Shown here: piece by piece, positions 17,909 through 25,600 of the stretch
Layout: each line of letters opens with the position of its first letter
Numbering within the stretch: position 1 is the first letter of the stretch
Assembly: GCF_001746295.1 (NCBI RefSeq)
Contig: NZ_MJAH01000001.1
Coordinates: 1,397,782-1,461,781, forward strand
Length of the DNA: 64,000 nt
Origin: Streptomyces sp. LUP47B
GTDB taxonomy: Bacteria; Actinomycetota; Actinomycetes; Streptomycetales; Streptomycetaceae
Direction: 5' to 3'
The notes under the pieces: model-generated
What the model was told of the DNA's origin: nothing
Database searches by the model: none
Seen by the model: the letters and a program-made list of their open reading frames with translations, nothing else
Program-made: the position numbers and the translations under genes

Positions 17909-19017
17909 GCGCGCTCCTTGGGGGCCCAGTGGGGGTGGTCGCCGTGCATGGCCGGGTAGAAGGGGTCGCCCGGCGCGATCTCGCCGGCGTGCACGGGACG
18001 GCCCGTGAACGCGGACTTGTAGAGCGCGGCGGCGAACTCGAGGGTGGCACGTGCGTCGGCGCCGCTGCCGGGAGGCCTGACACCGTTGTCGTACGCGTCG
18101 AGGAGCGCGCCGAGCTGGGCCGCGTGCGAGCTGGGCACGTCGGCGGCGGGCGTACGCCAGGCGTCGACGCGGTCGGCGGCCACGTGGGGGGCGGGGGTGT
18201 AGGTCCAGTCCTGGTTGCGGTGCCCGTACAGGTGCGTGAGTTCGACGGTCGCGTCGGCGCAGTCGATGCGGACGCGGCTCACCTCGTCGGGTGACAGCAC
18301 GCTGTTGACGACGGTGGCGAGGGCGCCGTTCTCGAACCGGACGAGGGCCGTGGAGACGTCCTCGCTCTCGGTGTCGTGGACCAGCCGGGCCGCCATCGCG
18401 CGGATCTCCGCCCACGGGCCGAGCAGGTGCAGGAGAAGGTCGTACTGGTGGATGCCGTGGCCCATGGTGGGGCCGCCGCCCTCACTGGCCCAGGTGCCGC
18501 GCCACGGTACGGCGTAGTAGGCGGCGTCCCGGTACCAGGTGGTCTGGCAGTGCGCGACGCGGGGGGCACCCAGCTCGCCGCTCGTGATCAGCTCGCGCGC
18601 GTGGACGGCGCCGGAGCCGTAGCGGTGCTGGAAGACCACGGAGGCGTAGGCCCCGGACGCCTCCTCGGCCGCCGCGATCTCGTCGTACTCGGCGAGCGAC
18701 AGGGTCAGCGGCTTCTCGCACAGCACCCAGGCGCCCGCCTTGAGGGCGGCCACCGTCTGCTCCCGGTGCAGCGACGGCGGGGTGCCGATGAGGACCAGGT
18801 CGGGGCGTACGGCGTCCAGCATCCCGGCCATGGAGGTGTACCCGGCGACCTCGCCGCCCGCGAGCTCCCGGAAGGCGTCGAGTCTGCCCTGGTCCACGTC
18901 GACGGCGGCGACCAGTTCCGTGCGCTCGGCGTGGGCCCTGAGCGCGGACAGATGGCTGCCGCTGACGATGGCGCCGGTGCCGACCACGGCTACGCGGCGG
19001 CGGGCTGGACGGGGCAT
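17905..19017 (-). CDS. Gfo/Idh/MocA family NAD(P)-dependent oxidoreductase
   Basis: The 370-residue protein begins with a Rossmann fold (VAVVGTGAIVSGSHLSAL, about 9-26). The active-site motif CEKPLTLSLAEYDEI near 100-114 contains the conserved EKP, and the alpha/beta substrate domain follows (VVFQHRYGSGAVHARELI, GGPTMGHGIHQYDLLLHLLG). Such enzymes oxidise or epimerise sugars and inositols. It is the first gene of a seven-gene minus-strand operon that continues through the importer to the DUF624 protein. A LacI-type operator lies about 45-60 bp upstream. Confidence 0.92.
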   Translation of the reverse strand: MPRPARRRVAVVGTGAIVSGSHLSALRAHAERTELVAAVDVDQGRLDAFRELAGGEVAGYTSMAGMLDAVRPDLVLIGTPPSLHREQTVAALKAGAWVLCEKPLTLSLAEYDEIAAAEEASGAYASVVFQHRYGSGAVHARELITSGELGAPRVAHCQTTWYRDAAYYAVPWRGTWASEGGGPTMGHGIHQYDLLLHLLGPWAEIRAMAARLVHDTESEDVSTALVRFENGALATVVNSVLSPDEVSRVRIDCADATVELTHLYGHRNQDWTYTPAPHVAADRVDAWRTPAADVPSSHAAQLGALLDAYDNGVRPPGSGADARATLEFAAALYKSAFTGRPVHAGEIAPGDPFYPAMHGDHPHWAPKERA

Positions 19018-19060
19018 ACGGGTCCTCCTCGGACGTCCGGCAAGGGGACGCTGACATGCG

Positions 19061-19080
19061 GGGAAAGCGCTTGCTCTCCC
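19061..19080 (-). promoter_or_regulatory. LacI-type operator candidate before the sugar operon
   Basis: The sequence GGGAAAGCGCTTGCTCTCCC contains the perfect core AAGCGCTT (19065-19072) with GGGA and TCCC flanks, a pattern typical of LacI-family operators. It sits about 45 bp upstream of the oxidoreductase start. No LacI gene is adjacent; the nearest regulators of that family are at 30.3 and 48.7 kb, whose candidate sites have different cores (ACGT). The rest of the gene-free stretch up to 19244 shows nothing recognisable. Confidence 0.6.
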
Positions 19081-19244
19081 GGAGTCGACCCTAGATCCCC
19101 GGCGATTGTCCTAACAAGACCCCGGGCGGTGATATCGGTGAACACGGCACGCACACAGCTCGTTCACTTGCCTGACTCAAGTAATTCGGCGGGTGCGCCT
19201 CCACACACGCTTCCCGGTGCTCCGGGTGTGCACGAAAGCCCCGG

Positions 19245-19862
19245 TCAGAGAGCCGCGAACAGGTCGTCGAGCGGGGCGGGTACGCGGTCGGGGTCGAGCG
19301 CCTCGACGAGGACGCGGCCGTAGTGGATCTTGCGTCCCTTCTTGGTACCGAGGAAGCGCCGCAGCTGCTGCTCAGCGGTGCGGCCCTGCTGGGCGGGCTG
19401 GGACAGGAAGGTCTGCAGGGGCCGCAGATCGCCCTCCTCGCGCACCAGTTCCTTCACCCGTGCCACACCCAGCGCGCGGATGAGCTCGTCCTCCAGGTCC
19501 GCCGCGCAGACGAAGTACCCGTCCGGTGTCGCGCCGGCCCGCTCCCAGCCGCGGGCATAGAAAGGCCGTTCCCTCTCGTCGCACAGTCCCGTCAGACGCA
19601 GGCCCAGGCCCGAGGGGCCGAGCAGGCCCGCGAAGCGGCCGACGCTCATCGCCCCGCCCATCGCCAGGACGCAGAGCCCCTCGGCGGCCAGGTCCCGGTC
19701 CCGGCTCCCGGCCAGCGCGTCGACCGCCGCCGCGTCGCTCGGCCCTTCCAGCAGGACGACGGTCCGGACGGACAGCCGTGCGGCCAGTTCGCGTGCCGGG
19801 TCGCCGGGGCCACCGGCCGCCCACGCCGTGACCGCGTCCCGGAACTCCCCCATGTCAGCCAT
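19245..19862 (-). CDS. Stand-alone TOPRIM-domain protein (OLD/topoisomerase-primase fold)
   Basis: The 205-residue protein has the three TOPRIM acidic motifs. The first Glu is in TVVLLEGPSDAAAVDALA, the middle part is GLCVLAMGGAMSVGRFAGLLG, and the acidic LTGLCDERER segment stands for DxD. Related domains occur in OLD-family nucleases, but the ATPase half is absent. It also has VCAADLEDELIRALG and FLSQPAQQGRTAEQQLRRFLGTKKG, which I recall from a widespread Streptomyces family starting MADM. That supports ATG 19862 over the upstream GTG at 19883, which lies inside the tandem repeat. A nuclease or nucleotidyl-transfer role is inferred, not shown. Confidence 0.7.
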   Translation of the reverse strand: MADMGEFRDAVTAWAAGGPGDPARELAARLSVRTVVLLEGPSDAAAVDALAGSRDRDLAAEGLCVLAMGGAMSVGRFAGLLGPSGLGLRLTGLCDERERPFYARGWERAGATPDGYFVCAADLEDELIRALGVARVKELVREEGDLRPLQTFLSQPAQQGRTAEQQLRRFLGTKKGRKIHYGRVLVEALDPDRVPAPLDDLFAAL

Positions 19863-19864
19863 GG

Positions 19865-20137
19865 GAGGAGTCTGTGCCCTCACGGGCTCCGGCGACAGGC
19901 AATTTCCGCCGGCCTCACCGGCTCGCGTCGCCGTGGATCACCCGGATCGTGGATGAGAGGAGTCTGCGCCCTCACCGCCCCGCCGACAGGCGAATTCCGC
20001 CGGCCTCACCGGCTCGCGTCGCCGTGGATCACCCGGACCGTGGATGAGGGATCTGTGCCCTCACCGCCCCCGCCGACAGGCAGTTTCCGCCCGTCTCACC
20101 TGCTCGCCTCCCCGTGGGTCACCCGGATCTTGGACTG
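19865..20137 (-). repeat. Three degenerate tandem copies of a methyltransferase gene 3' end
   Basis: Units of about 89-92 bases begin near 19865, 19957 and 20046. The unit nearest 20.1 kb is the real end of the methyltransferase gene, encoding RVTHGEASR and stop. Both other units preserve the same tail on the minus strand, encoding RVIHGDASR followed by TGA, and the same trailer containing GCCTGTCGC/GCCTGTCGG and GTGAGGGCACAGA-like sequence. They look like 3' remnants of two extra gene copies, or local amplifications of the gene tail. They fill the space between the methyltransferase and TOPRIM genes. Confidence 0.8.
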
Positions 20138-20881
20138 GCCGTGCGGGAGTTCCTCCCAGTCGTCCATGAACCGGGCCAACAGACCGTGCTTCCCGGCCAG
20201 CCCGACGAGCGTCTCGACGCGGTAGTAGAAGTCCTCCCGGAGCACGTGGTGCTCCTCGCCCTCGGTGCGGTCGAAGGTGAAGTCGAACCAGCCGCCCGGG
20301 GCGAGCACCCGGCCGACGTTGGCCAGACACTCCTCGATCACCGGCAGCGGCGAGTGCGAGAAGACGCTGTGCGCGTGGACGACGTCGAAGTGGGCGTCCG
20401 GCAGGAACCGCAGCGTCAGGTCGCGCACCGGGGTGAGGTTCGGCAGCCGCTTCTGAAGAGACATGTCGACGATCGTGTCCTGTGCGGCGAAGAGGATGTC
20501 GGGCGAGATGTCGATGCCGTGGTAATTCCCCGGCTCCAGGTGGCGGATGAACCGCCAGCCGCCGCGCAGGTTGCCGCAGCCGATCTCCAGCATGCGGTGC
20601 TCGGGGCGCAGCCCGTGGCCGAGGAGGTAGTCGAACTGCATCGCCCCGAGCGCCAGCCAGCGCTCCCGGTTGCGGCTGCCGACGGCCGCGTCCGGGTCGG
20701 TCCGGGTGTCGGAGCGCATCACCGCGCGGTAGTAGGAGATGTGGTCCGGGTGCCGGCGGCGCAGCCACAGGTCGCGGGCGGCGCGGGCCACATGGCGGGG
20801 CACCCGGTCGGGGTGCCGCAGGGCGTAGCCGACGCGGTGGCCGAGGGCGGCGCGGTTGGCGGTGAGGTTCTTGGCGGGCAT
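20096..20881 (-). CDS. Class I SAM-dependent methyltransferase, sugar/lipid type
   Basis: The ATG at 20881 follows AAAGG eight bases upstream; the much longer frame reading back over the kinase gene is an antisense artefact. The 261-residue protein has a basic helical N terminus, then YLLGHGLRPEHRMLEIGCGN carrying the SAM-binding core EIGCGNLRGG. HGIDISPDILFAA is the acidic-loop motif, and DVVHAHSVFSHSPLPVIEECL plus LAPGGWFDFTFDRTEG complete the fold. Similar proteins modify glycans or lipids. Its acceptor is unknown. The codons for its last nine residues and the trailer are copied twice downstream in degenerate form. Confidence 0.82.
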   Translation of the reverse strand: MPAKNLTANRAALGHRVGYALRHPDRVPRHVARAARDLWLRRRHPDHISYYRAVMRSDTRTDPDAAVGSRNRERWLALGAMQFDYLLGHGLRPEHRMLEIGCGNLRGGWRFIRHLEPGNYHGIDISPDILFAAQDTIVDMSLQKRLPNLTPVRDLTLRFLPDAHFDVVHAHSVFSHSPLPVIEECLANVGRVLAPGGWFDFTFDRTEGEEHHVLREDFYYRVETLVGLAGKHGLLARFMDDWEELPHGQSKIRVTHGEASR

Positions 20882-21040
20882 CGTGAGGCCTTTCGCAGGT
20901 CGTCGCTCTGCTGCCAGCCTCGACGCGGAGACCGGGCCTCCGGCTCGGCCAACGGGCTCCCGCTGCCGAGCGGTTCGGGCGACCGGCATGTCAGCCGATC
21001 GGTTGATGCGATCCTGCGTCCGGCACGTTAGACACGGAGG

Positions 21041-22255
21041 ATGAACCACTCCGATCCGGACGAGCGCTGGCTGGGCGCGATCGTGCACGGCGCGTTCTTC
21101 CTGCTGCTCGGCTCGTCGTTCGCCCGCTTCCTGACCCGCGATCAGGGCGGAGCGCGCACCGGCTGGGTGGTGGCGCTGTTCGCCTTCTTCTGTGTGCTGT
21201 ACGTCCTCGGACATCTGGTGGCCCCGCCGCCCCGCCCGGGACTGCCGCCCACCCGGCGCCATCTGGTCTGGCTGGGCTCGGTCACCGCCGTCTGGGTCGT
21301 CCTGCTGGCCCTCGCGCCGAGCGCCACCTGGTGTGTGATGCCCCTGTTGTTCGCCGGTCTGCACGCGTTGCCGCCGAGGATCGCGGTGCCCGTGGCGGCC
21401 GTGCTCACCGCGCTGGTCGTGGTCTCGGAGATACGGGTGGCCGACGGGCCGCTCAATCCGAACATGGTCGTGGCCCCGCCGGCCGTCGCCGCGGTCGCCA
21501 CCGCCGTACTGGTGCATCTGCAGCGGCAGGGGGCCCGGCAGCGCCTGCTGATCGAGGACTTGGTGCGCACCCGGCACGAACTCGCGGCCACCGAACGGCG
21601 GGCCGGTGTCCTGGCGGAGCGCCAGCGGCTGTCCGCGGAGATCCACGACACCCTCGCGCAGGGGCTGTCCAGTCAGCGGATGCTGCTCCAGGCCGCGGAG
21701 CGGGTGTGGGGCTCGGACCGGGACGCGGCCCGTGACCATGTCCGGGCGGCGGCGGAGATCACCTCGCACAGCCTCGCCGAGGCCCGCCGCTTCGTGCACG
21801 ACCTTGCTCCCGCGGACCTCGCCGAGCGTTCCCTCGCCGAGGCCCTCGGTGCCCTCGCCCGGCGTGAGAGCGGTCCGGGGCTGACCGTGGAGTTCCGGCT
21901 CGAGGGGGATCCGGGTCCGCTGCCGGAGCGGGTGGCGGCGGCGCTGGTGCGGATCGCCCAGGGCGCGCTGGCCAACGTACGGGAGCATGCGGCGGCGACC
22001 CGGGCCGCGCTCACGTTGACGTGGCTGGACGATCAGGTCTCGCTGGACGTCGCGGACAACGGGCGGGGGTTCGAGCGGGCCGAGGCCCCCGGGTCCGGGT
22101 CGTCGACGCGTGGACACGGGCTTCCCGCCATGCGGATCCGGGCCCGCCAGGCCGGTGGCGGGCTCACCGTGGAGTCCACGCCGGGAGAGGGCACCGTGGT
22201 GTCGGTGGCCGTCCCGCTCACCGTCCCGCTCGTCGTCGAGGAGGCCGCCCTGTGA
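21041..22255 (+). CDS. NarL-type two-component sensor histidine kinase
   Basis: The 404-residue membrane kinase has five or six hydrophobic segments in residues 10-160 with little extracytoplasmic sequence, so it probably senses a membrane-associated or intramembrane signal. A coiled region (QRLLIEDLVRTRHELAATERR) leads to the HisKA_3 box RLSAEIHDTLAQGLSSQ with phospho-acceptor His202. The ATP-binding HATPase domain shows IAQGALANVREHAAAT, DNGRGF and GHGLPAMRIRARQAGGGL. It overlaps the response-regulator gene by four bases (GTGA), so the pair is cognate. The signal and target genes are not evident. Confidence 0.92.
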   Translation: MNHSDPDERWLGAIVHGAFFLLLGSSFARFLTRDQGGARTGWVVALFAFFCVLYVLGHLVAPPPRPGLPPTRRHLVWLGSVTAVWVVLLALAPSATWCVMPLLFAGLHALPPRIAVPVAAVLTALVVVSEIRVADGPLNPNMVVAPPAVAAVATAVLVHLQRQGARQRLLIEDLVRTRHELAATERRAGVLAERQRLSAEIHDTLAQGLSSQRMLLQAAERVWGSDRDAARDHVRAAAEITSHSLAEARRFVHDLAPADLAERSLAEALGALARRESGPGLTVEFRLEGDPGPLPERVAAALVRIAQGALANVREHAAATRAALTLTWLDDQVSLDVADNGRGFERAEAPGSGSSTRGHGLPAMRIRARQAGGGLTVESTPGEGTVVSVAVPLTVPLVVEEAAL

Positions 22256-22899
22256 GTACACCGCCGCCCTCGTCCCCCGTCCGGCTCCTGCTCTGCGACG
22301 ACCATGCCGTCGTACGGGCCGGACTGCGGGCTCTGCTGGCCAGCGCGGACGGCATCGACGTGGTCGGGGAGGCGGCCACCGGTGAGGAGGCGCTCGCCAT
22401 GGCGGCCCACCTGGGCCCCGATGTCGTACTGATGGATCTTCAACTGGACGACGGCATGGACGGGGTGACGGCCATCCGGCAGTTGACGGCGGGAGGCTCT
22501 GGGGGTCCCCGCGTGCTGGTGCTCACCATGTTCGACACGGACGCCGACATCACCCGGGCCATCGAGGCGGGCGCCACCGGTTATCTCCTCAAGGCCGAGC
22601 AGCCGGAGGAGTTGTTCACGGCGATCCGCGACGCCGCGTCCGGCCGCAGCACGCTGTCCGCCCCGGTGGCCGACCGGCTGCTGACCCGGCTGCGGAGCCC
22701 GCACCCCGCCCTGTCCGCCCGCGAGCACGAGATCCTCGCGCAGCTCGCCCGTGGCCTCGGAAACCGGGAGATCGCCCGGGCCCTGTTCATCAGCGAGGCG
22801 ACGGTCAAGACCCATCTTGGCCGGATCTACGGCAAGTTGGGCGTCGAGACCCGGGCGGGCGCGGTGGCCGTCGCCAAGGAACGACGGCTGCTGCCTTGA
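22252..22899 (+). CDS. NarL/FixJ-family response regulator
   Basis: The GTG at 22252 overlaps the kinase stop; longer frames lie antisense or out of phase with the kinase. The 215-residue product has a receiver domain with acidic pair in LLCDDHAVVRAGLR, phospho-acceptor Asp62 in VVLMDLQLD, switch Thr in VLTMFD and Lys in YLLKAEQPEEL. A LuxR-type DNA-binding domain follows: LSAREHEILAQLARGLGN, REIARALFISEATVKTHLGR and IYGKLGVETRAGAV. The receiver carries QLDDGMDG where many relatives have RMPGMDG, a small insertion. It is the output partner of the kinase encoded immediately upstream. Confidence 0.94.
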   Translation: MSTPPPSSPVRLLLCDDHAVVRAGLRALLASADGIDVVGEAATGEEALAMAAHLGPDVVLMDLQLDDGMDGVTAIRQLTAGGSGGPRVLVLTMFDTDADITRAIEAGATGYLLKAEQPEELFTAIRDAASGRSTLSAPVADRLLTRLRSPHPALSAREHEILAQLARGLGNREIARALFISEATVKTHLGRIYGKLGVETRAGAVAVAKERRLLP

Positions 22900-22955
22900 C
22901 CGGGCGCGGGAACCAGGAGTATCCGATCCGCACTCTTCCGTTACGGCAGACACCC

Positions 22956-22961
22956 TTGACA
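22956..22961 (+). promoter_or_regulatory. Consensus -35 hexamer before the GNAT gene
   Basis: TTGACA occurs about 100 bases before the GNAT start in the 160-bp gap after the response regulator. No good -10 lies at the usual 16-18 base distance, so this is a weak promoter call. If used, transcription would begin after the in-frame ATG at 22964, which supports the start at 23060. Confidence 0.3.
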
Positions 22962-23059
22962 GCATGCGTACTGTTTGGCGACGTTTGGTCCTTGCCGACA
23001 TTTCGATCGGCGGGACGCGGACGCCGCGTCGTGGGGGGAATTGGGGGGAACGGTCGCCC

Positions 23060-24202
23060 ATGCGATCCATGAGCAGTGACACGGACATAACGATCCACAG
23101 ACCCGAAGAGCTCGGCACCTCGCTCCGCGAGGCCTGGCACCGGGCGATGGACGAGTCGCCCGAGTACGCCAACCCGTTCCTGGCACCGGAGTTCGCGGCC
23201 GGGATCGGCAGACACCGCCGCGGTGGCGCCCGGGTGGCGGTGCTGCACCAGCGCGGAGAGGCCGTGGGCTTCCTCCCGTACGAACGGGGTTCCTTCGGCG
23301 TCGGCCGTGCCATCGGACTCGGACTCTCCGACTGCCAGGGCCTCGTGCACCGCCCCGGGGTCACCTGGGACGCCCGGGCGCTGCTGAAGGCGTGCCGGCT
23401 CTCGGTGTTCGAGTTCGACCACCTCGTCGAGGAGCAGACGCCCTTCGCCCCCTACGTCACCGGCACGTTCGCCTCCCCGGTGATCGATCTCAAGGTCGGC
23501 AGCGACAGTTACCCGGAGTGGCTGCGCGGCGCGTACCCGGGGCTCGCCAAGACGACCCTCAAGAAGGAACGCCGGCTCACGCGCGACCTGGGTGAGATGC
23601 GGTTCGTGTTCGACGAGCGCGACCCGGGGGCGCTGCGCACCCTCATGCAGTGGAAGTCCGCCCAGTACCGCCGGACGGGCCGGATGGACCGGTTCGCGCG
23701 GCCGTGGATCGTCAGCCTGGTGGAGGACCTCTTCCAGGTCCGCGAGGAGCACTTCACCGGGCTCCTTTCGGTGGTGTACGCCGGTGACCGGCCGGTGGCC
23801 GCGCACTTCGGGCCGACCTCGCGCACGGTGTTCGCCCCCTGGTTCACCGCGTACGACCCCGAGCTGCGCTACTACTCCCCCGGTCTGATCATGCATCTGC
23901 GGATGGCCGAGGCGGCGGGCCGGCGCGGGGCGCGGCTCATGGACATGGGGCGCGGCGACAAGGAGTGGAAGGACTGGCTCAAGACCCGTGAGCTGCGCGT
24001 GGCGGAAGGATTCGCCACCCGTCGCCATCCGGTCGCGACGGCACACCGTCTGTGGCGCCGGCCCGTGCGGGGTCTGCGCAACACGGTCAACGCCCATCCG
24101 GCCCTGCGCGAGCCCGCCGACCGTCTCCTGAAGACCGTCGGCACCCTGCGCACCTCCGGGCACCGCTCGGACTCCGACAGCGCGGGACCGCCGGCGAGCT
24201 GA
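23060..24202 (+). CDS. BioF2/CelD-like GNAT-fold acyltransferase
   Basis: The 380-residue protein fits the GNAT_6 (BioF2-like) family. These are tandem-GNAT enzymes found in exopolysaccharide and peptidoglycan-bridge pathways. Landmarks are NPFLAPEFAAGIGRHRRGGA, GFLPYERGSFGVGRAIGLGL, LAKTTLKKERRLTRDLGEMR and a catalytic-domain end with GLIMHLRMAEAAGRRGARLM and DMGRGDKEWKDWLKTRELRV. It probably N-acylates an amino sugar or amino acid on a cell-surface precursor. ATG 23060 follows a GGGGGGAA stretch; ATG 23069 is also possible. A terminator-like hairpin follows, then the DegT-like aminotransferase gene, which may make the amine substrate. Confidence 0.78.
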   Translation: MRSMSSDTDITIHRPEELGTSLREAWHRAMDESPEYANPFLAPEFAAGIGRHRRGGARVAVLHQRGEAVGFLPYERGSFGVGRAIGLGLSDCQGLVHRPGVTWDARALLKACRLSVFEFDHLVEEQTPFAPYVTGTFASPVIDLKVGSDSYPEWLRGAYPGLAKTTLKKERRLTRDLGEMRFVFDERDPGALRTLMQWKSAQYRRTGRMDRFARPWIVSLVEDLFQVREEHFTGLLSVVYAGDRPVAAHFGPTSRTVFAPWFTAYDPELRYYSPGLIMHLRMAEAAGRRGARLMDMGRGDKEWKDWLKTRELRVAEGFATRRHPVATAHRLWRRPVRGLRNTVNAHPALREPADRLLKTVGTLRTSGHRSDSDSAGPPAS

Positions 24203-24208
24203 CGAGCC

Positions 24209-24238
24209 CGCCACCTCCGGTTCGCGAGGGAGGTGGCG
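24209..24238 (+). terminator. Hairpin after the GNAT gene
   Basis: CGCCACCTCC (24209-24218) and GGAGGTGGCG (24229-24238) form a perfect 10-bp stem with a 10-base loop, seven bases after the stop codon. It could end transcription before the aminotransferase gene or only attenuate it. Confidence 0.7.
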
Positions 24239-24294
24239 CCGACGCGTGTTCTCCTCCACGGTCCTTCCGTGGCCCATCGACACAAGGGGTGCCG

Positions 24295-25524
24295 ATGCCC
24301 TATGGCTCGCGGCTGTCCGAGACGATGACCCGGCGACTGGGACGCGAGTGCGTCTACACGCCCTCGGCCCGGCTGGCCCTGTACCTGGCGCTCAGGCGCT
24401 GGTGCCGGCCGGGCGCGAGGGTGCTGATGTCACCGGTGAACGACGACGTGATCCTGTTCGTGGTCCTCGCGGCCGGGCTGCGCCCCGTGCAGGCCCCCGT
24501 GTCCGTGTGGGACGGCAACATCGACCCGGCCGCCGTACCGGAGTCGACCTGGCGCAACGTGGACGCGGTCCTGACCACCAACCTGTACGGCGTGCCCGAC
24601 CGGGTTCTCGAACTGCGGCGCCGCTGCGAGCAGTTGGGGATCCCGCTGTTCGAGGACGCGGCGCACGCGATCGGCAGCCATGTGGCCGGACGGCCGGTCG
24701 GGACCTTCGGCAGGGCGGCGGCGTTCAGCCTGTCCAAGCACGTGGCCGGGATGGCGGGCGGTTTCCTCGCCGTCGAGGACGCGCGCACGCGACGGGAGCT
24801 GGAGCTGCTGCGGGACGATCTCCTGACCCCCGGCCGGCTGCGCGAGGACCTGGCCACGACCCTGCGCCCGCTGGCCCGGTCCGCCGTCCGGTCGCTCCAT
24901 CTGGTGCGCCCGGTGTGGCGGACCATGGAGCGTCTGGGGCTGCTGGAACGCGACGCGTTCCGGATGGACCTGCGCGCGCCACGGCTCGCCGCCTCCGCGC
25001 GGGAGGCACCGAGCCTGACCGCCTACGAGCGGTGGGTCCGTGTCGATCTGCACGGCTACCGTTCCCGGCACGGCTCGCTGGTCCGCGGCCAGCTGAAGCT
25101 GCGGATGGCCCGGCTCGACGAGGACCTGGCCCGGCGCAGGGCCGGGGTCGCCCTGCTTGCGGGCACGCCGTGGGCCTCGCCGGCGCTGCGCGACCTGACG
25201 GCGCACGAGGGGCCCCTCCCCCTGTTCCGGGTGCCGCTCCTGGTCCACGACCGCGATTCCCTCGTCCAGCGGCTGGTGCGGCACGACGTGGTCTGCGGCT
25301 ACATCTACGACCCGCCGCTGGACGACTACGCGGGTGCGGAGTTCGTCGAACCCTCCCCCGATCCGGCGCCCGCCCGCTGGTTCGCCGCGCACACGCTCCC
25401 GGCCGATCCGCTGCTGGCGCGCAGGATCGTGCGCGCCTTCACGAAGGAACGGGTGGCCGACGCGCACCCCTCACTGCTGCGGCCGGTTCCGGACGTCACC
25501 CCGCCCCGTTTGCTGGGGCAGTGA
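24295..25524 (+). CDS. DegT/DnrJ/EryC1-like PLP-dependent aminotransferase
   Basis: A 409-residue fold-type I protein starts at ATG 24295 with AAGGGG six bases upstream. The active-site region shows FEDAAHAIGSHVAGRPVGTF (Asp121 for the pyridine ring) and AAAFSLSKHVAGMAGGFLAV with the probable Schiff-base Lys148. Other family elements are YTPSARLALYLALR, VLMSPVNDDVILFVVLAAGL and NVDAVLTTNLYGVPDRVLEL. DegT enzymes aminate keto-sugars. Instead of the common GHF motif it has SKH, and the C-terminal third (CGYIYDPPLDDY) diverges, so a non-sugar substrate is possible. Proximity to the GNAT gene suggests amination followed by acylation. Confidence 0.8.
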   Translation: MPYGSRLSETMTRRLGRECVYTPSARLALYLALRRWCRPGARVLMSPVNDDVILFVVLAAGLRPVQAPVSVWDGNIDPAAVPESTWRNVDAVLTTNLYGVPDRVLELRRRCEQLGIPLFEDAAHAIGSHVAGRPVGTFGRAAAFSLSKHVAGMAGGFLAVEDARTRRELELLRDDLLTPGRLREDLATTLRPLARSAVRSLHLVRPVWRTMERLGLLERDAFRMDLRAPRLAASAREAPSLTAYERWVRVDLHGYRSRHGSLVRGQLKLRMARLDEDLARRRAGVALLAGTPWASPALRDLTAHEGPLPLFRVPLLVHDRDSLVQRLVRHDVVCGYIYDPPLDDYAGAEFVEPSPDPAPARWFAAHTLPADPLLARRIVRAFTKERVADAHPSLLRPVPDVTPPRLLGQ

Positions 25525-25600
25525 GCTGTGGCACCCCGGCGATCGATCAAAACATCAGGGGGTTAGCATATGAGCGCCGCCTAGCTCGAAAGAGAATTCT

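Noticed and set aside
25579..25593. Four-codon frame (ATG AGC GCC GCC TAG) before gap as a regulatory leader peptide
   Set aside because: Too short to carry codon-based control and no attenuator hairpin was seen; mentioned only in the gap entry.
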